Assembly (NCBI GenBank): GCA_018241665.1
Contig: JAFEDK010000029.1
Span: forward strand, 79,175-143,174
DNA length: 64,000 nucleotides
Direction of reading: 5' to 3'
DNA from: Pseudomonadota bacterium
Lineage (GTDB): Bacteria > Pseudomonadota > Gammaproteobacteria > Burkholderiales > Rhodocyclaceae
Positions 37,064 through 47,540 of the stretch are shown here, one piece after another (the stretch's first letter is position 1; each line of letters begins with the position of its first letter). Below the pieces are notes generated by a model. That model searched no databases. It saw only the letters and a list, made by a program, of their open reading frames with translations, and was not told where the DNA came from. Both the position numbers and the translations under genes were made by a program.

Positions 37064-38668
37064 ATGAAACGACTTTTACTCATTCTGAGCCTGGCCCTCG
37101 GCCTGGGCGCCGGTGCGGTGCGCGCCGACGTGGCCCCCGAGGTGCTGAAGGGCCTCGCGTCGGAAGACTTCGACGCCAAGCAGGGGGCCGTGGCGGTGCT
37201 CGCCGAAGTCGGTGACGCCGACGCGGCGCGCCTGCTCAAGGCGCTCTCCGACGACGCGGTGGCGGTGGCCGGCGACAGGCTGGTGATCGTCGCCGGCGAG
37301 CAGGTGCTGGACGCCGCCAACGGCAAGCTGCTGAAGCCGGCGCCGGCCAGCCCGGATTCCATCAGCCTCAACAACAGCCTGCGCCAGCAGGTGGATGGCG
37401 CCCTCGCGGCGCTGCGCCTGCTGTCCGCCGACAAGGCCGAACGCCTGGCCGCCGCCAAGGCCCTGCTGGCCGACATGGGTGACGGCGCGGCGCTGCTGCC
37501 GCTCTTCGACAAGGCCTTGAAGCAGGAGCAGGACGGCGAGATCAAGCCGATCCTGGTGCAACTGCAGGCCCAGGCCAGCCTCGCCAGCTCCGACGCCGCC
37601 GCCCGCCTGCAGGCCGTGCAGACCCTCGGCCAGTCGGCCAGCCCGGCGGTGAAGGCGCTGCTGCTGCCGCTGATCGAGAAGCAGGGCGACACTTTTGCCG
37701 AGCCCGACGAGAAGGTGCGCCTGGCCGCCCAGACCGCGATCAAGGCCATCGACGGCCGCCTGGTGTGGAGCGACACCGCCGGGCAGATCTTCACCGGCAT
37801 CTCCCTCGGTTCCATCCTGTTGCTGGCCGCGCTGGGCCTGGCCATCACCTACGGGGTGATGGGCGTCATCAACATGGCCCACGGCGAGCTGCTGATGGTC
37901 GGCGCCTATTCTGCCTATGCGATGCAGGCCCTGTTCCGCAGCCGCTTCCCGGATTTCGTCGATTACTACGTGGTCGCCGCGGTGCCGGTGGCCTTCTTCG
38001 TCGCCGCGGCGGTGGGCATGCTGATGGAGCGCACGGTGATCCGCCACCTCTACGGCCGCCCGCTGGAAACCCTGCTCGCCACCTGGGGCCTGTCCCTGGT
38101 GCTGATCCAGGCAGCGCGCCTGCTGTTCGGCGCCCAGAACGTGGAAGTGGCCAACCCGGCCTGGATGTCCGGCGGCGTGCAGCTGGCCGAGAACCTGTCG
38201 CTGCCGTGGAACCGCCTGGTCATCGTGGCCTTCTCGGGCTTCGTGCTGCTGGTGGTGTGGCTGCTGATGAACAAGACCCGCCTCGGCATGTTCGTCCGCG
38301 CGGTGACGCAGAACCGCCCGATGGCCGGCTGCGTCGGCGTGCCGACGGCGCGCATCGACACCCTGGCCTTCGGTATCGGCTCCGGCATCGCCGGCCTCGG
38401 CGGCGTCGCGCTGTCGCAGATCGCCAACGTCGGGCCGGACATGGGCCAGGGCTACATCGTCGATTCCTTCATGGTCGTCGTGCTCGGCGGCGTCGGCCAG
38501 CTGGCCGGCGCGGTGTGGGCGGCGCTGGGCCTCGGCGTGGTCACCAAGTTCCTCGAAGGCTGGGCCGGGGCGGTCATCGCCAAGATCCTGGTGCTGGTCT
38601 TCATCATCATCTTCATCCAGAAGCGACCCCAGGGGCTGTTCGCCCTCAAGGGCCGGTTCGTCGACTGA
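37064..38668 (+). CDS. urtB: Urea ABC transporter, permease UrtB
   Basis: 534 residues from ATG 37064 with GGGAG upstream. A signal peptide (MKRLLLILSLALGLGAGAVRAD) is followed by a helical periplasmic domain of about 215 residues with HEAT-like repeats (AVLAEVGDADAARLLKALSDD, AKALLADMGDGAALLPLFDKALK). The LivH-type permease core starts near residue 245 (GISLGSILLLAALGLAITYGVMGVINMAHGELLMVGAYSAY) and has the EAA-like VGVPTARIDTLAFGIGSGIAGLGGVAL loop. The long N-terminal domain is normal for proteobacterial UrtB. It forms the membrane channel with UrtC. Confidence 0.96.
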   Translation: MKRLLLILSLALGLGAGAVRADVAPEVLKGLASEDFDAKQGAVAVLAEVGDADAARLLKALSDDAVAVAGDRLVIVAGEQVLDAANGKLLKPAPASPDSISLNNSLRQQVDGALAALRLLSADKAERLAAAKALLADMGDGAALLPLFDKALKQEQDGEIKPILVQLQAQASLASSDAAARLQAVQTLGQSASPAVKALLLPLIEKQGDTFAEPDEKVRLAAQTAIKAIDGRLVWSDTAGQIFTGISLGSILLLAALGLAITYGVMGVINMAHGELLMVGAYSAYAMQALFRSRFPDFVDYYVVAAVPVAFFVAAAVGMLMERTVIRHLYGRPLETLLATWGLSLVLIQAARLLFGAQNVEVANPAWMSGGVQLAENLSLPWNRLVIVAFSGFVLLVVWLLMNKTRLGMFVRAVTQNRPMAGCVGVPTARIDTLAFGIGSGIAGLGGVALSQIANVGPDMGQGYIVDSFMVVVLGGVGQLAGAVWAALGLGVVTKFLEGWAGAVIAKILVLVFIIIFIQKRPQGLFALKGRFVD

Positions 38669-38680
38669 GCGGGGGCTGCG

Positions 38681-39898
38681 ATGCGCACACCTGTAAGCGT
38701 GAAACTTGTTGCCGGCCTCGGTCCGCGGGGCTGGCTGGCGGTGGCGGCGGTCTTCGTTGCGGCCTGGGTGCTGGTGCCCCTGGCCCACCTGATGCTGCCC
38801 GAGGGCCATCCGCTGCACATCTCCACCTACGCCATCACCCTGATCGGCAAGATCCTGTGCTACGCCGTGGTGGCGGTGGCGATGGACCTGATCTGGGGCT
38901 TCGGCGGCATCCTGTCCCTCGGCCACGGGCTGTTCTTCGCCCTCGGCGGCTACAGCTTCGGCATGTACCTGATGCGCCAGATCGGCCGCGACGGCAGCTA
39001 CGGCGCCGACATCCCGGACTTCATGGTCTTCCTCGACTGGAAAGAGCTGCCCTGGTACTGGTCCGGCACCGACAGCTTCCTGTGGTGCCTGCTGCTGGCG
39101 GTGGCGGTGCCCGGCGTGATCGCCTGGATCTTCGGCTACTTCGCGTTCCGCTCGCGCATCAAGGGGGTGTATTTCTCGATCATCACCCAGGCCATGACCT
39201 ACGCCGCGATGCTGTTCTTCTTCCGCAACGAGACCGGCTTCGGCGGCAACAACGGCTTCACCGACTTCAAGCGCATCCTCGGCTACTCGATCACCGCGCC
39301 TGAGACCCGCGTGGTGCTGTTCGGCCTGTCGGTGACGCTGCTGCTCGGCACGCTGATCCTCGGCAAAGCGCTGATCGCCTCCAAGTTCGGCCGTGTCCTC
39401 ACCGCCATCCGAGACGCCGAGAACCGCGTCATGTTCATCGGCTACAACCCGCTGCACTACAAGCTCTTCATCTGGACCGTGTCGGCCATGCTGTGCGGCC
39501 TGGCCGGGGCGCTCTACGTGCCGCAGGTGGGCATCATCAACCCGTCGGAGATGTCCGTCGCCAACTCCATCGAGATCGCCATCTGGGTGGCGGTGGGCGG
39601 GCGCGGCACGCTGGTCGGGCCGATCTTCGGGGCCGGCATCGTCAATCTGTCGAAGACCTGGTTCACCACCAGCTTCCCCGAGTACTGGCTGTTCTTCCTC
39701 GGCCTGCTGTTCATCCTGGTGACCCTCTACCTGCCGGAAGGCGTGGCTGGCCTGTGGGCCAAGATCAAGGCCCGCCGCGCCGAGAAGGCCGCGCTGGCGG
39801 CGGGCCGCGCCGAAGCCGCCGCTGTGCCGGCCGCGCCGCGCACGCCGGCCACCCCCGAATCCAAGCTGCCCAACGGCACCGCCGCAAAAGGAGCCTGA
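38681..39898 (+). CDS. urtC: Urea ABC transporter, permease UrtC
   Basis: 405 residues from ATG 38681, 12 bp after urtB. LivM-like permease with about ten membrane helices. UrtC blocks include VAMDLIWGFGGILSLGHGLFFALGGYSFGMYLMR, KGVYFSIITQAMTYAAMLFFFRNETGFGGNNGFTDF (both in family alignments), GRVLTAIRDAENRVMFIGYNPLHYKLFIW and the EAA loop region SNSIEIAIWVAVGGRGTLVG-like segment. The C-terminal 35 residues are an Ala/Pro-rich tail (ALAAGRAEAAAVPAAPRTPA) of no known role. Pairs with UrtB; energised by UrtD and UrtE. Confidence 0.96.
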   Translation: MRTPVSVKLVAGLGPRGWLAVAAVFVAAWVLVPLAHLMLPEGHPLHISTYAITLIGKILCYAVVAVAMDLIWGFGGILSLGHGLFFALGGYSFGMYLMRQIGRDGSYGADIPDFMVFLDWKELPWYWSGTDSFLWCLLLAVAVPGVIAWIFGYFAFRSRIKGVYFSIITQAMTYAAMLFFFRNETGFGGNNGFTDFKRILGYSITAPETRVVLFGLSVTLLLGTLILGKALIASKFGRVLTAIRDAENRVMFIGYNPLHYKLFIWTVSAMLCGLAGALYVPQVGIINPSEMSVANSIEIAIWVAVGGRGTLVGPIFGAGIVNLSKTWFTTSFPEYWLFFLGLLFILVTLYLPEGVAGLWAKIKARRAEKAALAAGRAEAAAVPAAPRTPATPESKLPNGTAAKGA

Positions 39899-39900
39899 CG

Positions 39901-40752
39901 ATGCGCGTCGAATCCTCCATCTCCCGCAACGCCCCCGCCGACGGCCAGAAGGAAGGCTGGGACGGCGAGGCCAGTACCAGCCACGTGTTGACGCCGGGCG
40001 AGCTCGACCTGTCCCACAAGGTCATGCTCTACCTGGACGACATCACGGTCAGCTTCGACGGCTTCCGCGCCCTCAACCAGCTGTCCCTGCAGATCGACGC
40101 CGGCGAGCTGCGCTGCATCATCGGCCCCAACGGGGCGGGCAAGACCACGATGATGGACGTCATCACCGGCAAGACCCGGCCGGATTCCGGCAAGGCCTTC
40201 TTCGGCCAGACCATCGACCTGACCCGCCTGACCGAGCCGCAGATCGCCCACGCCGGCATCGGCCGCAAGTTCCAGAAGCCCACCATCTTCGAGCACCACA
40301 CCGTGTTCGAGAACCTGGAGCTGGCCCTCAAGACCGACAAGCGGGTCAAGAAGAGCCTCTTCGCGCGGCTGTTCGGCGACGACCTCGACAAGATCGCCGA
40401 CACCCTGCGCCTGATCCGTCTCGACGACCAGGCCGACCGGCCGGCCGGGCTGTTGTCCCACGGCCAGAAGCAGTGGCTGGAGATCGGCATGCTGCTGGTG
40501 CAGGACCCCAGGCTGCTGCTCCTCGACGAGCCCGTCGCCGGCATGACCGACGACGAGACCGAGCGCACCGCCGAGCTGTTCGTCAGCCTCAAGGGCAAGC
40601 ACTCGCTGGTGGTCGTCGAACACGACATGGCCTTCGTCGAAGCCCTCGGCGGCAAGGTCACCGTCCTGTGCGAAGGCTCGGTGCTGGCGGAGGGCGACCT
40701 CGCCACCGTCCAGGCCGATCCGCGCGTCATCGAGGTATACCTGGGCCGCTAG
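39901..40752 (+). CDS. urtD: Urea ABC transporter, ATPase UrtD
   Basis: 283 residues from ATG 39901, 2 bp after urtC. A 40-residue N-terminal extension precedes the LivG-type ABC domain: Walker A GPNGAGKT at 75-82, Q-loop IGRKFQKPTIFEHHTVFENL, signature LSHGQKQWLEIGMLL, Walker B RLLLLDEPVAGMTDDET and switch histidine VVVEHDMAFVEAL. It hydrolyses ATP with UrtE to drive urea import. The gene is separated from urtE by a REP element. Confidence 0.97.
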   Translation: MRVESSISRNAPADGQKEGWDGEASTSHVLTPGELDLSHKVMLYLDDITVSFDGFRALNQLSLQIDAGELRCIIGPNGAGKTTMMDVITGKTRPDSGKAFFGQTIDLTRLTEPQIAHAGIGRKFQKPTIFEHHTVFENLELALKTDKRVKKSLFARLFGDDLDKIADTLRLIRLDDQADRPAGLLSHGQKQWLEIGMLLVQDPRLLLLDEPVAGMTDDETERTAELFVSLKGKHSLVVVEHDMAFVEALGGKVTVLCEGSVLAEGDLATVQADPRVIEVYLGR

Positions 40753-40776
40753 GGTACGTCCGGGGCTGCTGGAACC

Positions 40777-40843
40777 GTGGGGGCGAATTCATTCGCCCAC
40801 CGCGGGTGGATCACGCGCCGCGGGCGAATGAATTCGCCCCCAC
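40777..40843. repeat. REP/BIME-like element 5 (urtD-urtE gap)
   Basis: Left arm 40777-40798 (GTGG foot) and inverse-complement right arm 40822-40843 (CCAC end), spaced 23 bp, in the 166-bp gap between two genes of one transporter operon. Confidence 0.88.
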
Positions 40844-40918
40844 AGGCACCCCCACAGGGCTCCTGAATCAGTCCCCAAAAGGGTTCCGGCCCGGCGAACA
40901 ATCAAAGAGGAACACGCA

Positions 40919-41611
40919 ATGCTTACCGTCACCAACCTCAACCAGTACTACGGCGGCTCCCACATCCTGCGCAACCTCAGCTTCGAGGTGCCGATGGGCA
41001 AGGTCACCACCCTGCTCGGGCGCAACGGGGTGGGCAAGACCACGCTGCTCAAGACCCTGATGGGCCTGGTGCCCGCCGCCACCGGCAGCATCGCCCTCGA
41101 CGGCGCCGACATCACCAAGGCCCCCAGCTACGGCCGCGTGCGTGCCGGCATCGGCTACGTGCCCCAGGGCCGCGAGATCTTCCCGCGACTGACGGTGGAG
41201 GAGAACCTCATGATGGGCCTCGCCACCCGGCCTGCCAGTGCCCAGGTGCCGACCCGCATCTTCGAGATGTTCCCGGTGCTCAAGCAGATGATGCGGCGGC
41301 GCGGCGGCGACCTCTCCGGCGGCCAGCAGCAACAGCTCGCCATCGGCCGCGCGCTGGCCCCGGGGCCCAAGCTGCTGATCCTCGACGAACCCACCGAGGG
41401 CATCCAGCCGTCCATCATCAAGGACATCGAACGGGCGATCCGCGCACTGGCCGAAACCGGCGAGATGGCGATCCTGCTGGTCGAGCAGTACTACGACTTC
41501 GCGCGCTCGCTGGCAGATCACTATCTGTTGATGGAGCGGGGGGAGATCATCAGCGCGGGGCTCGGTGAGGAGATGGAGGCCAACAAGGTGCGGGAGATGC
41601 TGTCGGTATAG
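40919..41611 (+). CDS. urtE: Urea ABC transporter, ATPase UrtE
   Basis: 230 residues from ATG 40919 with AGAGGAA upstream. LivF-type ABC protein: Walker A GRNGVGKT at 34-41, Q-loop YVPQGREIFPRLTVEENL, signature LSGGQQQQLAIGRAL, Walker B LLILDEPTEGIQPSI and switch region ILLVEQYYDFARSL. Signature LSGGQQQQLAIGRALAPGPK and the QYYDFARSLAD segment are typical of UrtE rather than the amino-acid LivF. Last gene of the urt operon. Confidence 0.97.
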   Translation: MLTVTNLNQYYGGSHILRNLSFEVPMGKVTTLLGRNGVGKTTLLKTLMGLVPAATGSIALDGADITKAPSYGRVRAGIGYVPQGREIFPRLTVEENLMMGLATRPASAQVPTRIFEMFPVLKQMMRRRGGDLSGGQQQQLAIGRALAPGPKLLILDEPTEGIQPSIIKDIERAIRALAETGEMAILLVEQYYDFARSLADHYLLMERGEIISAGLGEEMEANKVREMLSV

Positions 41612-41712
41612 GGGGAGTGCCCTTGCCGGACGGTCTTGTGCGTGGTCGCCCGCTTGTTGCGCGGCAGTGGAAGGTAATCATCCGATGACGGATGCTTACT
41701 GTCCGTTTTTCG

Positions 41713-41901
41713 GTGATTGAGCTCGAAAGTTCGGGTTGCGAGCTGCGATGTTCGGGCTCCGAGCTCGAAGTTTCGACCGAAATGCTCGAAGTTTCGAGTT
41801 CGGAGCTCGAAACTTCGGTCTTTAAGGTTGAAGTTTCGGCCATTGAGCTCGAAGTTTCGGCGGGCGAGGTCGAAGTTTCGAGTTATGAGGCCGAAAATTG
41901 G
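41713..41901. repeat. 21-bp tandem repeat, nine units
   Basis: Nine consecutive 21-bp units, each made of six variable bases followed by a conserved 15-mer close to GAGCTCGAAGTTTCG. Units start at 41713, 41734, 41755, 41776, 41797, 41818, 41839, 41860 and 41881; the first two and the last are the most decayed. The length is a multiple of three, so reading frames stay open on both strands: one plus frame reads heptads like xxELEVS, a minus frame reads RNFELxx. No start with a ribosome-binding site is convincing, so I do not call a gene here. Confidence 0.85.
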
Positions 41902-41941
41902 AAAGTAAGTTTCCGTTTTCGTGGTTTTGGGATTGCTCCCA

Positions 41942-41963
41942 GTGGGGGCGAGTTCGTTCTCCC
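41942..41963 (+). repeat. Degenerate single REP arm
   Basis: A GTGG foot followed by GGGCGAGTTCGTTCTCCC, three mismatches from the intact left arm of the REP family; no right arm is present. A decayed copy between the 21-bp repeat and the inverted-repeat element. Confidence 0.55.
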
Positions 41964-42009
41964 GTTGCGGGTGGAGTCCTTGCCGGCGCATGTTGGTGCT
42001 TTGCTGGGC

Positions 42010-42583
42010 GGCTTTCCGTTTTGTGGACTTACGTTGGCCGGGACTCGCCCCGGCGGGCGACCTTCTTTCTTGCGTCGCCAAGAAAGAAGGCAAAGAAGGC
42101 GACCCGTGCCTCACCGGTCGTCCGCGTTGCGGACGACTTCCCTGCGCTGCTCGCAGCAGGCGGCCGTCGCGGAACTCGCCGGCGTTGCCGGCTCAGACAG
42201 CCGCGTCGGACATCCCCGCCTGCTGCTGCGCTGCTCGGCGGTTCGGGACGGGCTTTGGGGGAGGCACCGAGCCTTTCCTGAAGCTGAGGTGTAGTTGGTA
42301 TAGCCGCCTTGTGCGGCACCTGCCGTCGAGCGGCCGCTTTTCCTTTCCCCCTCTGACGCGCCGAGTGGAGGGTGGGACGGGCGGATCAGGGCTGCGCATG
42401 TCTGAGGAGGCGAAGCCGACGAGTTTGCGCAGACCCCGCCCGGCACGCCCGGAGCTCGGGCACCCCCGCAGGGGGCGCGGCAGCGGGGCACGTTTCTTTG
42501 CGTCCTTTCTTGTCGTGTGACAAGAAAGGATGTCGCCCGCCGGGGCGAGACCCGGCCAATGCGAAGCAAAACAACGGAAAGCC
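42010..42583. repeat. 574-bp element with 95-bp imperfect inverted termini
   Basis: The left arm (42010-42104) and right arm (42489-42583) are imperfect inverse complements: both start or end in GGCTTTCCG, share TTGGCCGGG and CTCGCCCCGGCGGGCGAC, and both carry an inner perfect hairpin. The left hairpin (42063-42088) has stem TTCTTTCTTG, loop CGTCGC; the right one (42503-42530) has stem TCCTTTCTTGTC, loop GTGT. The 384 bp between the arms has no convincing gene. Short frames read through such sequence are probably spurious. It looks like a non-autonomous or structured intergenic repeat; no transposase is near. Confidence 0.65.
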
Positions 42584-42935
42584 GTCCAGAAAAAGTACAA
42601 ACACAAGAACGACAGCCCCACCCAAACACCAAAGCGCGACAATGCCGCCCCAAACTCGTGCTTGCCCAACCCCAGCCGCCCCATGACGCAGCACCATAGC
42701 CTCACCAGCAAACCATTTCGGTGCATACCCAACGCACCAAGCATCGCCCACGCCCCGAAAAGCCCCGCACCAGCCGCCGAGGCGGCTGCGTTCACGGCCG
42801 CATCGAAGGCAATGGACACCCGGTGCCACGCATTCCGGCCATTGCGCACTAGAATCGCCGCCGCCAACCGCCCGAATACCCCGAAAGCACGCATCCACGC
42901 GCCTCTCCGGCATACCGTTTGCTAATCTGAGACCC
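42584..42935. other. Gap before ureD with no convincing gene
   Basis: 352 bp. The plus strand is C/A-rich near 42600-42720. A minus-strand frame starting at 42894 encodes a hydrophobic Ala/Gly-rich stretch but runs on into the inverted-repeat element and has no clear ribosome-binding site. No promoter for the urease genes could be picked with confidence. Confidence 0.4.
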
Positions 42936-43820
42936 ATGTTGCTCGCATCCTGTCCGCCTGCCGAACTGCAGGCTTCCCCACGTCCCGACGCCGGCCACCA
43001 CCTGAGCTGGCGCGCGCGCCTCGAGCTGGGCTTCGACGCCACGCCCGACGGCCGCACGGTGCTGGCCCACCGCCTGCACGAGGGCCCGCTGCGGGTGCAG
43101 AAGGCGCTCTACCCGGAAGGGCCGGCGGTGTGTCATGCGCTGATGCTCCATCCGCCGGCCGGTATTGCCGGCGGGGACGCGCTCACTGTGCAGGTGCAGG
43201 TGGGCGAGGGCGCCCATGCGCTGGTCACCACCCCCGGCGCCGGCAAGTGGTATCGCAGCCAGGGGCCGCTGGCCACCCAGCGGCTGGATTTTTCGGTGGC
43301 GGCGGGTGGCGTGTTCGAATGGCTGCCGCAGGAGAGCATCGTCTTCGACCGGGTGCGCGGCTTTACCGAGACCACGGTGCGCCTGCAGGGCGACGCGGTG
43401 TTCGTCGGGCTGGACCTGCTGTGCCTCGGGCGCACCGCGTCCGGCGAGCGGCTGACCGCCGGCAGCCTGCGCCTGGCCTCGCGCATCGAGCGGGACGGGC
43501 GGCTGATCTGGAGCGAGCAGGGCGTTATCGAAGGCGGATCGCGCCTGCTCGATTCGCCGGTCGGCCTGCGCGGCCAGCCGGTCACCGGCACGCTGCTGGT
43601 GGCGGCGGAAGGCATTGATGCGGCACTGCTGGAAGCCTGCCGGGCGGTGGTGCCGACGGTGGGCGAGGGCGGCGTGACGCGCCTGCCGGGCCTGCTGGTG
43701 GCGCGCTACCTGGGGCCAGCCGCCGAGCCGGCGCGGGCCTGGTTCGTGGCCCTGTGGGCGGCGCTGCGCCCGGTGCTGGCCGGCCGTCCCGCCGAGGTGC
43801 CACGGATCTGGCATACGTGA
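42936..43820 (+). CDS. ureD: Urease accessory protein UreD
   Basis: 294 residues from ATG 42936. Family motifs: [36 protein letters not shown] near residues 45-80, [31 protein letters not shown] and [18 protein letters not shown]. UreD (UreH) binds apo-urease and recruits UreF and UreG; it is thought to carry nickel through an internal channel to the active site. First gene of the urease cluster, 97 bp before ureA, the usual order in Proteobacteria. Length normal. Confidence 0.96.
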   Translation: MLLASCPPAELQASPRPDAGHHLSWRARLELGFDATPDGRTVLAHRLHEGPLRVQKALYPEGPAVCHALMLHPPAGIAGGDALTVQVQVGEGAHALVTTPGAGKWYRSQGPLATQRLDFSVAAGGVFEWLPQESIVFDRVRGFTETTVRLQGDAVFVGLDLLCLGRTASGERLTAGSLRLASRIERDGRLIWSEQGVIEGGSRLLDSPVGLRGQPVTGTLLVAAEGIDAALLEACRAVVPTVGEGGVTRLPGLLVARYLGPAAEPARAWFVALWAALRPVLAGRPAEVPRIWHT

Positions 43821-43917
43821 TATCGGTTTCCGCCAATGGCCGGCATACCGGCCGTGCAACTATCATTTCCGGCGCCGGCCAGCGGGCCGCGCCGACCGAA
43901 CGAGAAAGGGCTCCCGA

Positions 43918-44220
43918 ATGGAACTGACCCCCCGCGAAAAAGACAAGCTGCTGATCTTCACCGCCGGCCTGCTGGCCGAGCGGCGCAAGGCCCGCGGCCT
44001 CAAGCTCAACTACCCGGAAGCGGTGGCCTACATCAGCGCCGCCCTCCTCGAAGGCGCCCGCGACGGGCGCACGGTGGCCGAGCTGATGAACTACGGCACC
44101 ACGCTCTTGACCCGCGCCGACGTGATGGAGGGCGTGCCCGAGCTGATCCCCGAGATCCAGGTGGAAGCCACCTTCCCCGACGGCACCAAGCTCGTCACCG
44201 TCCACCAACCCATCGTCTGA
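43918..44220 (+). CDS. ureA: Urease gamma subunit
   Basis: 100 residues from ATG 43918 with GAGAAAGGG upstream. Nearly canonical Ure[68 protein letters not shown] and [14 protein letters not shown]. Smallest structural subunit of the (UreABC)3 nickel urease, cytosolic. The gene ends 9 bp before ureB. Confidence 0.98.
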   Translation: MELTPREKDKLLIFTAGLLAERRKARGLKLNYPEAVAYISAALLEGARDGRTVAELMNYGTTLLTRADVMEGVPELIPEIQVEATFPDGTKLVTVHQPIV

Positions 44221-44229
44221 GGCCTGCCC

Positions 44230-44535
44230 ATGATCCCCGGTGAAATCGACACCCTGGCCGGCGAGCTGGAGCTCAACGTCGGCCGCGCCACGCTGACCCT
44301 CGTCGTCGCCAATACCGGCGACCGCCCGATCCAGGTCGGCTCCCACTACCACTTCGCCGAGACCAACGCGGCGCTGGACTTCGACCGCGCCGCCGCGCGG
44401 GGCTTCCGCCTCAACATCGCCGCCGGCACCGCGGTGCGCTTCGAGCCGGGCCAGACCCGCACCGTCGAGCTGGTGGCGCTGGATGGCGACCGCAAGGTCT
44501 TCGGTTTCAACGCCAAGGTGATGGGCGCTCTATGA
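44230..44535 (+). CDS. ureB: Urease beta subunit
   Basis: 101 residues from ATG 44230. Motifs [41 protein letters not shown] and [29 protein letters not shown] define UreB. It packs with UreA around the catalytic UreC. Co-transcribed with ureA. Unusually, a composite REP element separates it from ureC (160-bp gap). Confidence 0.97.
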   Translation: MIPGEIDTLAGELELNVGRATLTLVVANTGDRPIQVGSHYHFAETNAALDFDRAAARGFRLNIAAGTAVRFEPGQTRTVELVALDGDRKVFGFNAKVMGAL

Positions 44536-44555
44536 GCAGCAGACATGCAGCGTGT

Positions 44556-44664
44556 GTGGGGTCGAATTCATTCGACCTTGGCGGTGGATCGGTGTGCGGA
44601 GGGCGAATGAATTCGCCCCCACAGTTTTTTGGCGGATCCCACGTCGGGTCGAATTCATTCGACC
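44556..44664. repeat. Composite REP-like element 6 (ureB-ureC gap)
   Basis: Three arms. 44556-44577 is the variant arm (GTGG foot, stem GGTCGAA/TTCGACC). 44601-44622 is a standard right arm (stem GGGCGAA/TTCGCCC, ending CCAC). 44643-44664 is again a variant left arm with a GTCG foot. The first two cannot pair perfectly because their stem types differ, so this looks like a mosaic of two elements. It lies inside the urease structural genes and ends 31 bp before ureC. Confidence 0.82.
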
Positions 44665-44694
44665 ATCCCAACCCAATTTCCCAAGAGGCCTGAC

Positions 44695-46395
<1,701 letters not shown>

Positions 46396-46398
46396 ACC

Positions 46399-46875
46399 AT
46401 GCTGCTGATCGAAAACATCTACACCGGCGACGCCGCGCCCACCGCACGCCTGCAACTCGACTTCGACGCCCGCACCAAGAGCCGCCTGCGCACGCGCCTG
46501 GCGGACGGCGAGGAGGTCGGCCTGTTCCTGCCCCGCGGCACCATCCTGCGCGGCGGCGACCGCCTGCAGGCCCAGGACGGGCGCATCGTCGAGGTGGTGT
46601 CGGCGCCGGAGGAACTCATCGAGGCGCGCTGCGCCGACGCCTCTGCGCTGGCCCGCGTGGCCTATCACCTGGGCAACCGCCACGTGGCGGTGCAGGTGGG
46701 TGACGGCTGGCTGCGCATCCAGACCGACCATGTGCTGAAGACCATGCTGGTCGGCCTCGGCGCCGTGGTGAGCAGCCTGTCCGCCGCCTTCGAGCCGGAA
46801 GCCGGCGCCTACGCCCACGGCCATCACCACGCCGAGCGCGGGGCGACCGAGGCGAAGATCCATCAGTACAAGTAG
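46399..46875 (+). CDS. ureE: Urease accessory protein UreE (nickel chaperone)
   Basis: 158 residues from ATG 46399, 3 bp after ureC. N-terminal domain [33 protein letters not shown]-terminal metal-binding domain with [30 protein letters not shown], whose H in LGNRH and in TDH match conserved nickel ligands. The tail is moderately histidine-rich (HGHHHAERG) rather than a long poly-His. UreE dimer delivers nickel to the UreG/UreF/UreD complex. Confidence 0.96.
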   Translation: MLLIENIYTGDAAPTARLQLDFDARTKSRLRTRLADGEEVGLFLPRGTILRGGDRLQAQDGRIVEVVSAPEELIEARCADASALARVAYHLGNRHVAVQVGDGWLRIQTDHVLKTMLVGLGAVVSSLSAAFEPEAGAYAHGHHHAERGATEAKIHQYK

Positions 46876-46927
46876 GCCTTGGCAAGGTGGCTTTGCTGCG
46901 TTGTCCGCTGGTGAGGCTCCTTCTCCC

Positions 46928-46994
46928 GTGGGGGCGAATTCATTCGCCCGCGGAGGTTCATCAACGCATGAAGGGCGAATGAATTCGCCCCCAC
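46928..46994. repeat. REP/BIME-like element 7 (ureE-haemoglobin gap)
   Basis: Left arm 46928-46949 (GTGG foot) and inverse-complement right arm 46973-46994 (CCAC end), spaced 23 bp, in a 268-bp gap. Nothing else is recognised in this gap apart from the haemoglobin ribosome-binding site at its end. Confidence 0.88.
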
Positions 46995-47143
46995 AGGGTC
47001 TGTTGCCCGGGTCTGTTCTCAGGGGCCGTTCATCGGATCCGTTTCGAAGAATCTGTTGCGCAGGGGTCTTAAAGGCCCCGCTTCATAACAACGACATGAC
47101 TCGTGCCGCTTCAAGCCTCCATCAACCATTCAGGAGTCTTCCG

Positions 47144-47512
47144 ATGACCACGCTTTACGAACGCCTCGGCGGCGCGGCCGCGATCGATGCGGCTGTCGAT
47201 ATCTTCTACGACAAGGTGCTGGCCGATGCGCGCATCAGCCATTTCTTCGCCAACACCGACATGGCCCGCCAGCGCGCCCACCAGAAAGCCTTCCTGACCT
47301 ACGCCTTCGGCGGCGGCCCGGCCTATAGCGGCCAGGGCATGCGCGCCGCCCACCAGGGCCTGGTGGACAAGCTGGGGCTGAACGAAAGCCACTTCGACGC
47401 GGTGGTCGAGAACCTGGCGGCAACGCTGGCCGGCCTTGGCGTGTCCGACGCGCTGATCGGTGAGGTGGCGGCTGTCGCCGCCTCCATCAAGGACGACGTG
47501 CTGTGCCGCTGA
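47144..47512 (+). CDS. Truncated haemoglobin, group I (TrHb1/GlbN-like)
   Basis: 122 residues from ATG 47144 with CAGGAG at the right distance. The sequence opens TLYERLGGAAAIDAAVDIFYDKVLADARISHFF, has the B/E-helix region FFANTDMARQRAHQKAFLTYAFGGG and the proximal haem histidine H70 in GMRAAHQGL. The short length and the GG motif before helix F place it in group I. Such proteins bind O2 and NO and often detoxify NO. It lies between ureE and ureF on the same strand, 28 bp before ureF, so it should be expressed with urease genes, an unusual neighbour. Confidence 0.92.
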   Translation: MTTLYERLGGAAAIDAAVDIFYDKVLADARISHFFANTDMARQRAHQKAFLTYAFGGGPAYSGQGMRAAHQGLVDKLGLNESHFDAVVENLAATLAGLGVSDALIGEVAAVAASIKDDVLCR

Positions 47513-47540
47513 GCGTCTTCCCTTACACCGGAGGCCGCCG

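Noticed and set aside
41521-42294. Open frames through the 21-bp repeat on both strands as real heptad-repeat proteins
   Set aside because: No ribosome-binding site, frames run into the inverted-repeat element and into urtE, and open frames arise automatically because the unit is a multiple of three. Kept as a DNA repeat.
42193-42894. Minus-strand frame encoding an Ala/Gly-rich hydrophobic protein before ureD
   Set aside because: It merges into the inverted-repeat element, has no clear ribosome-binding site and its hydrophobic part resembles GC-biased noise.
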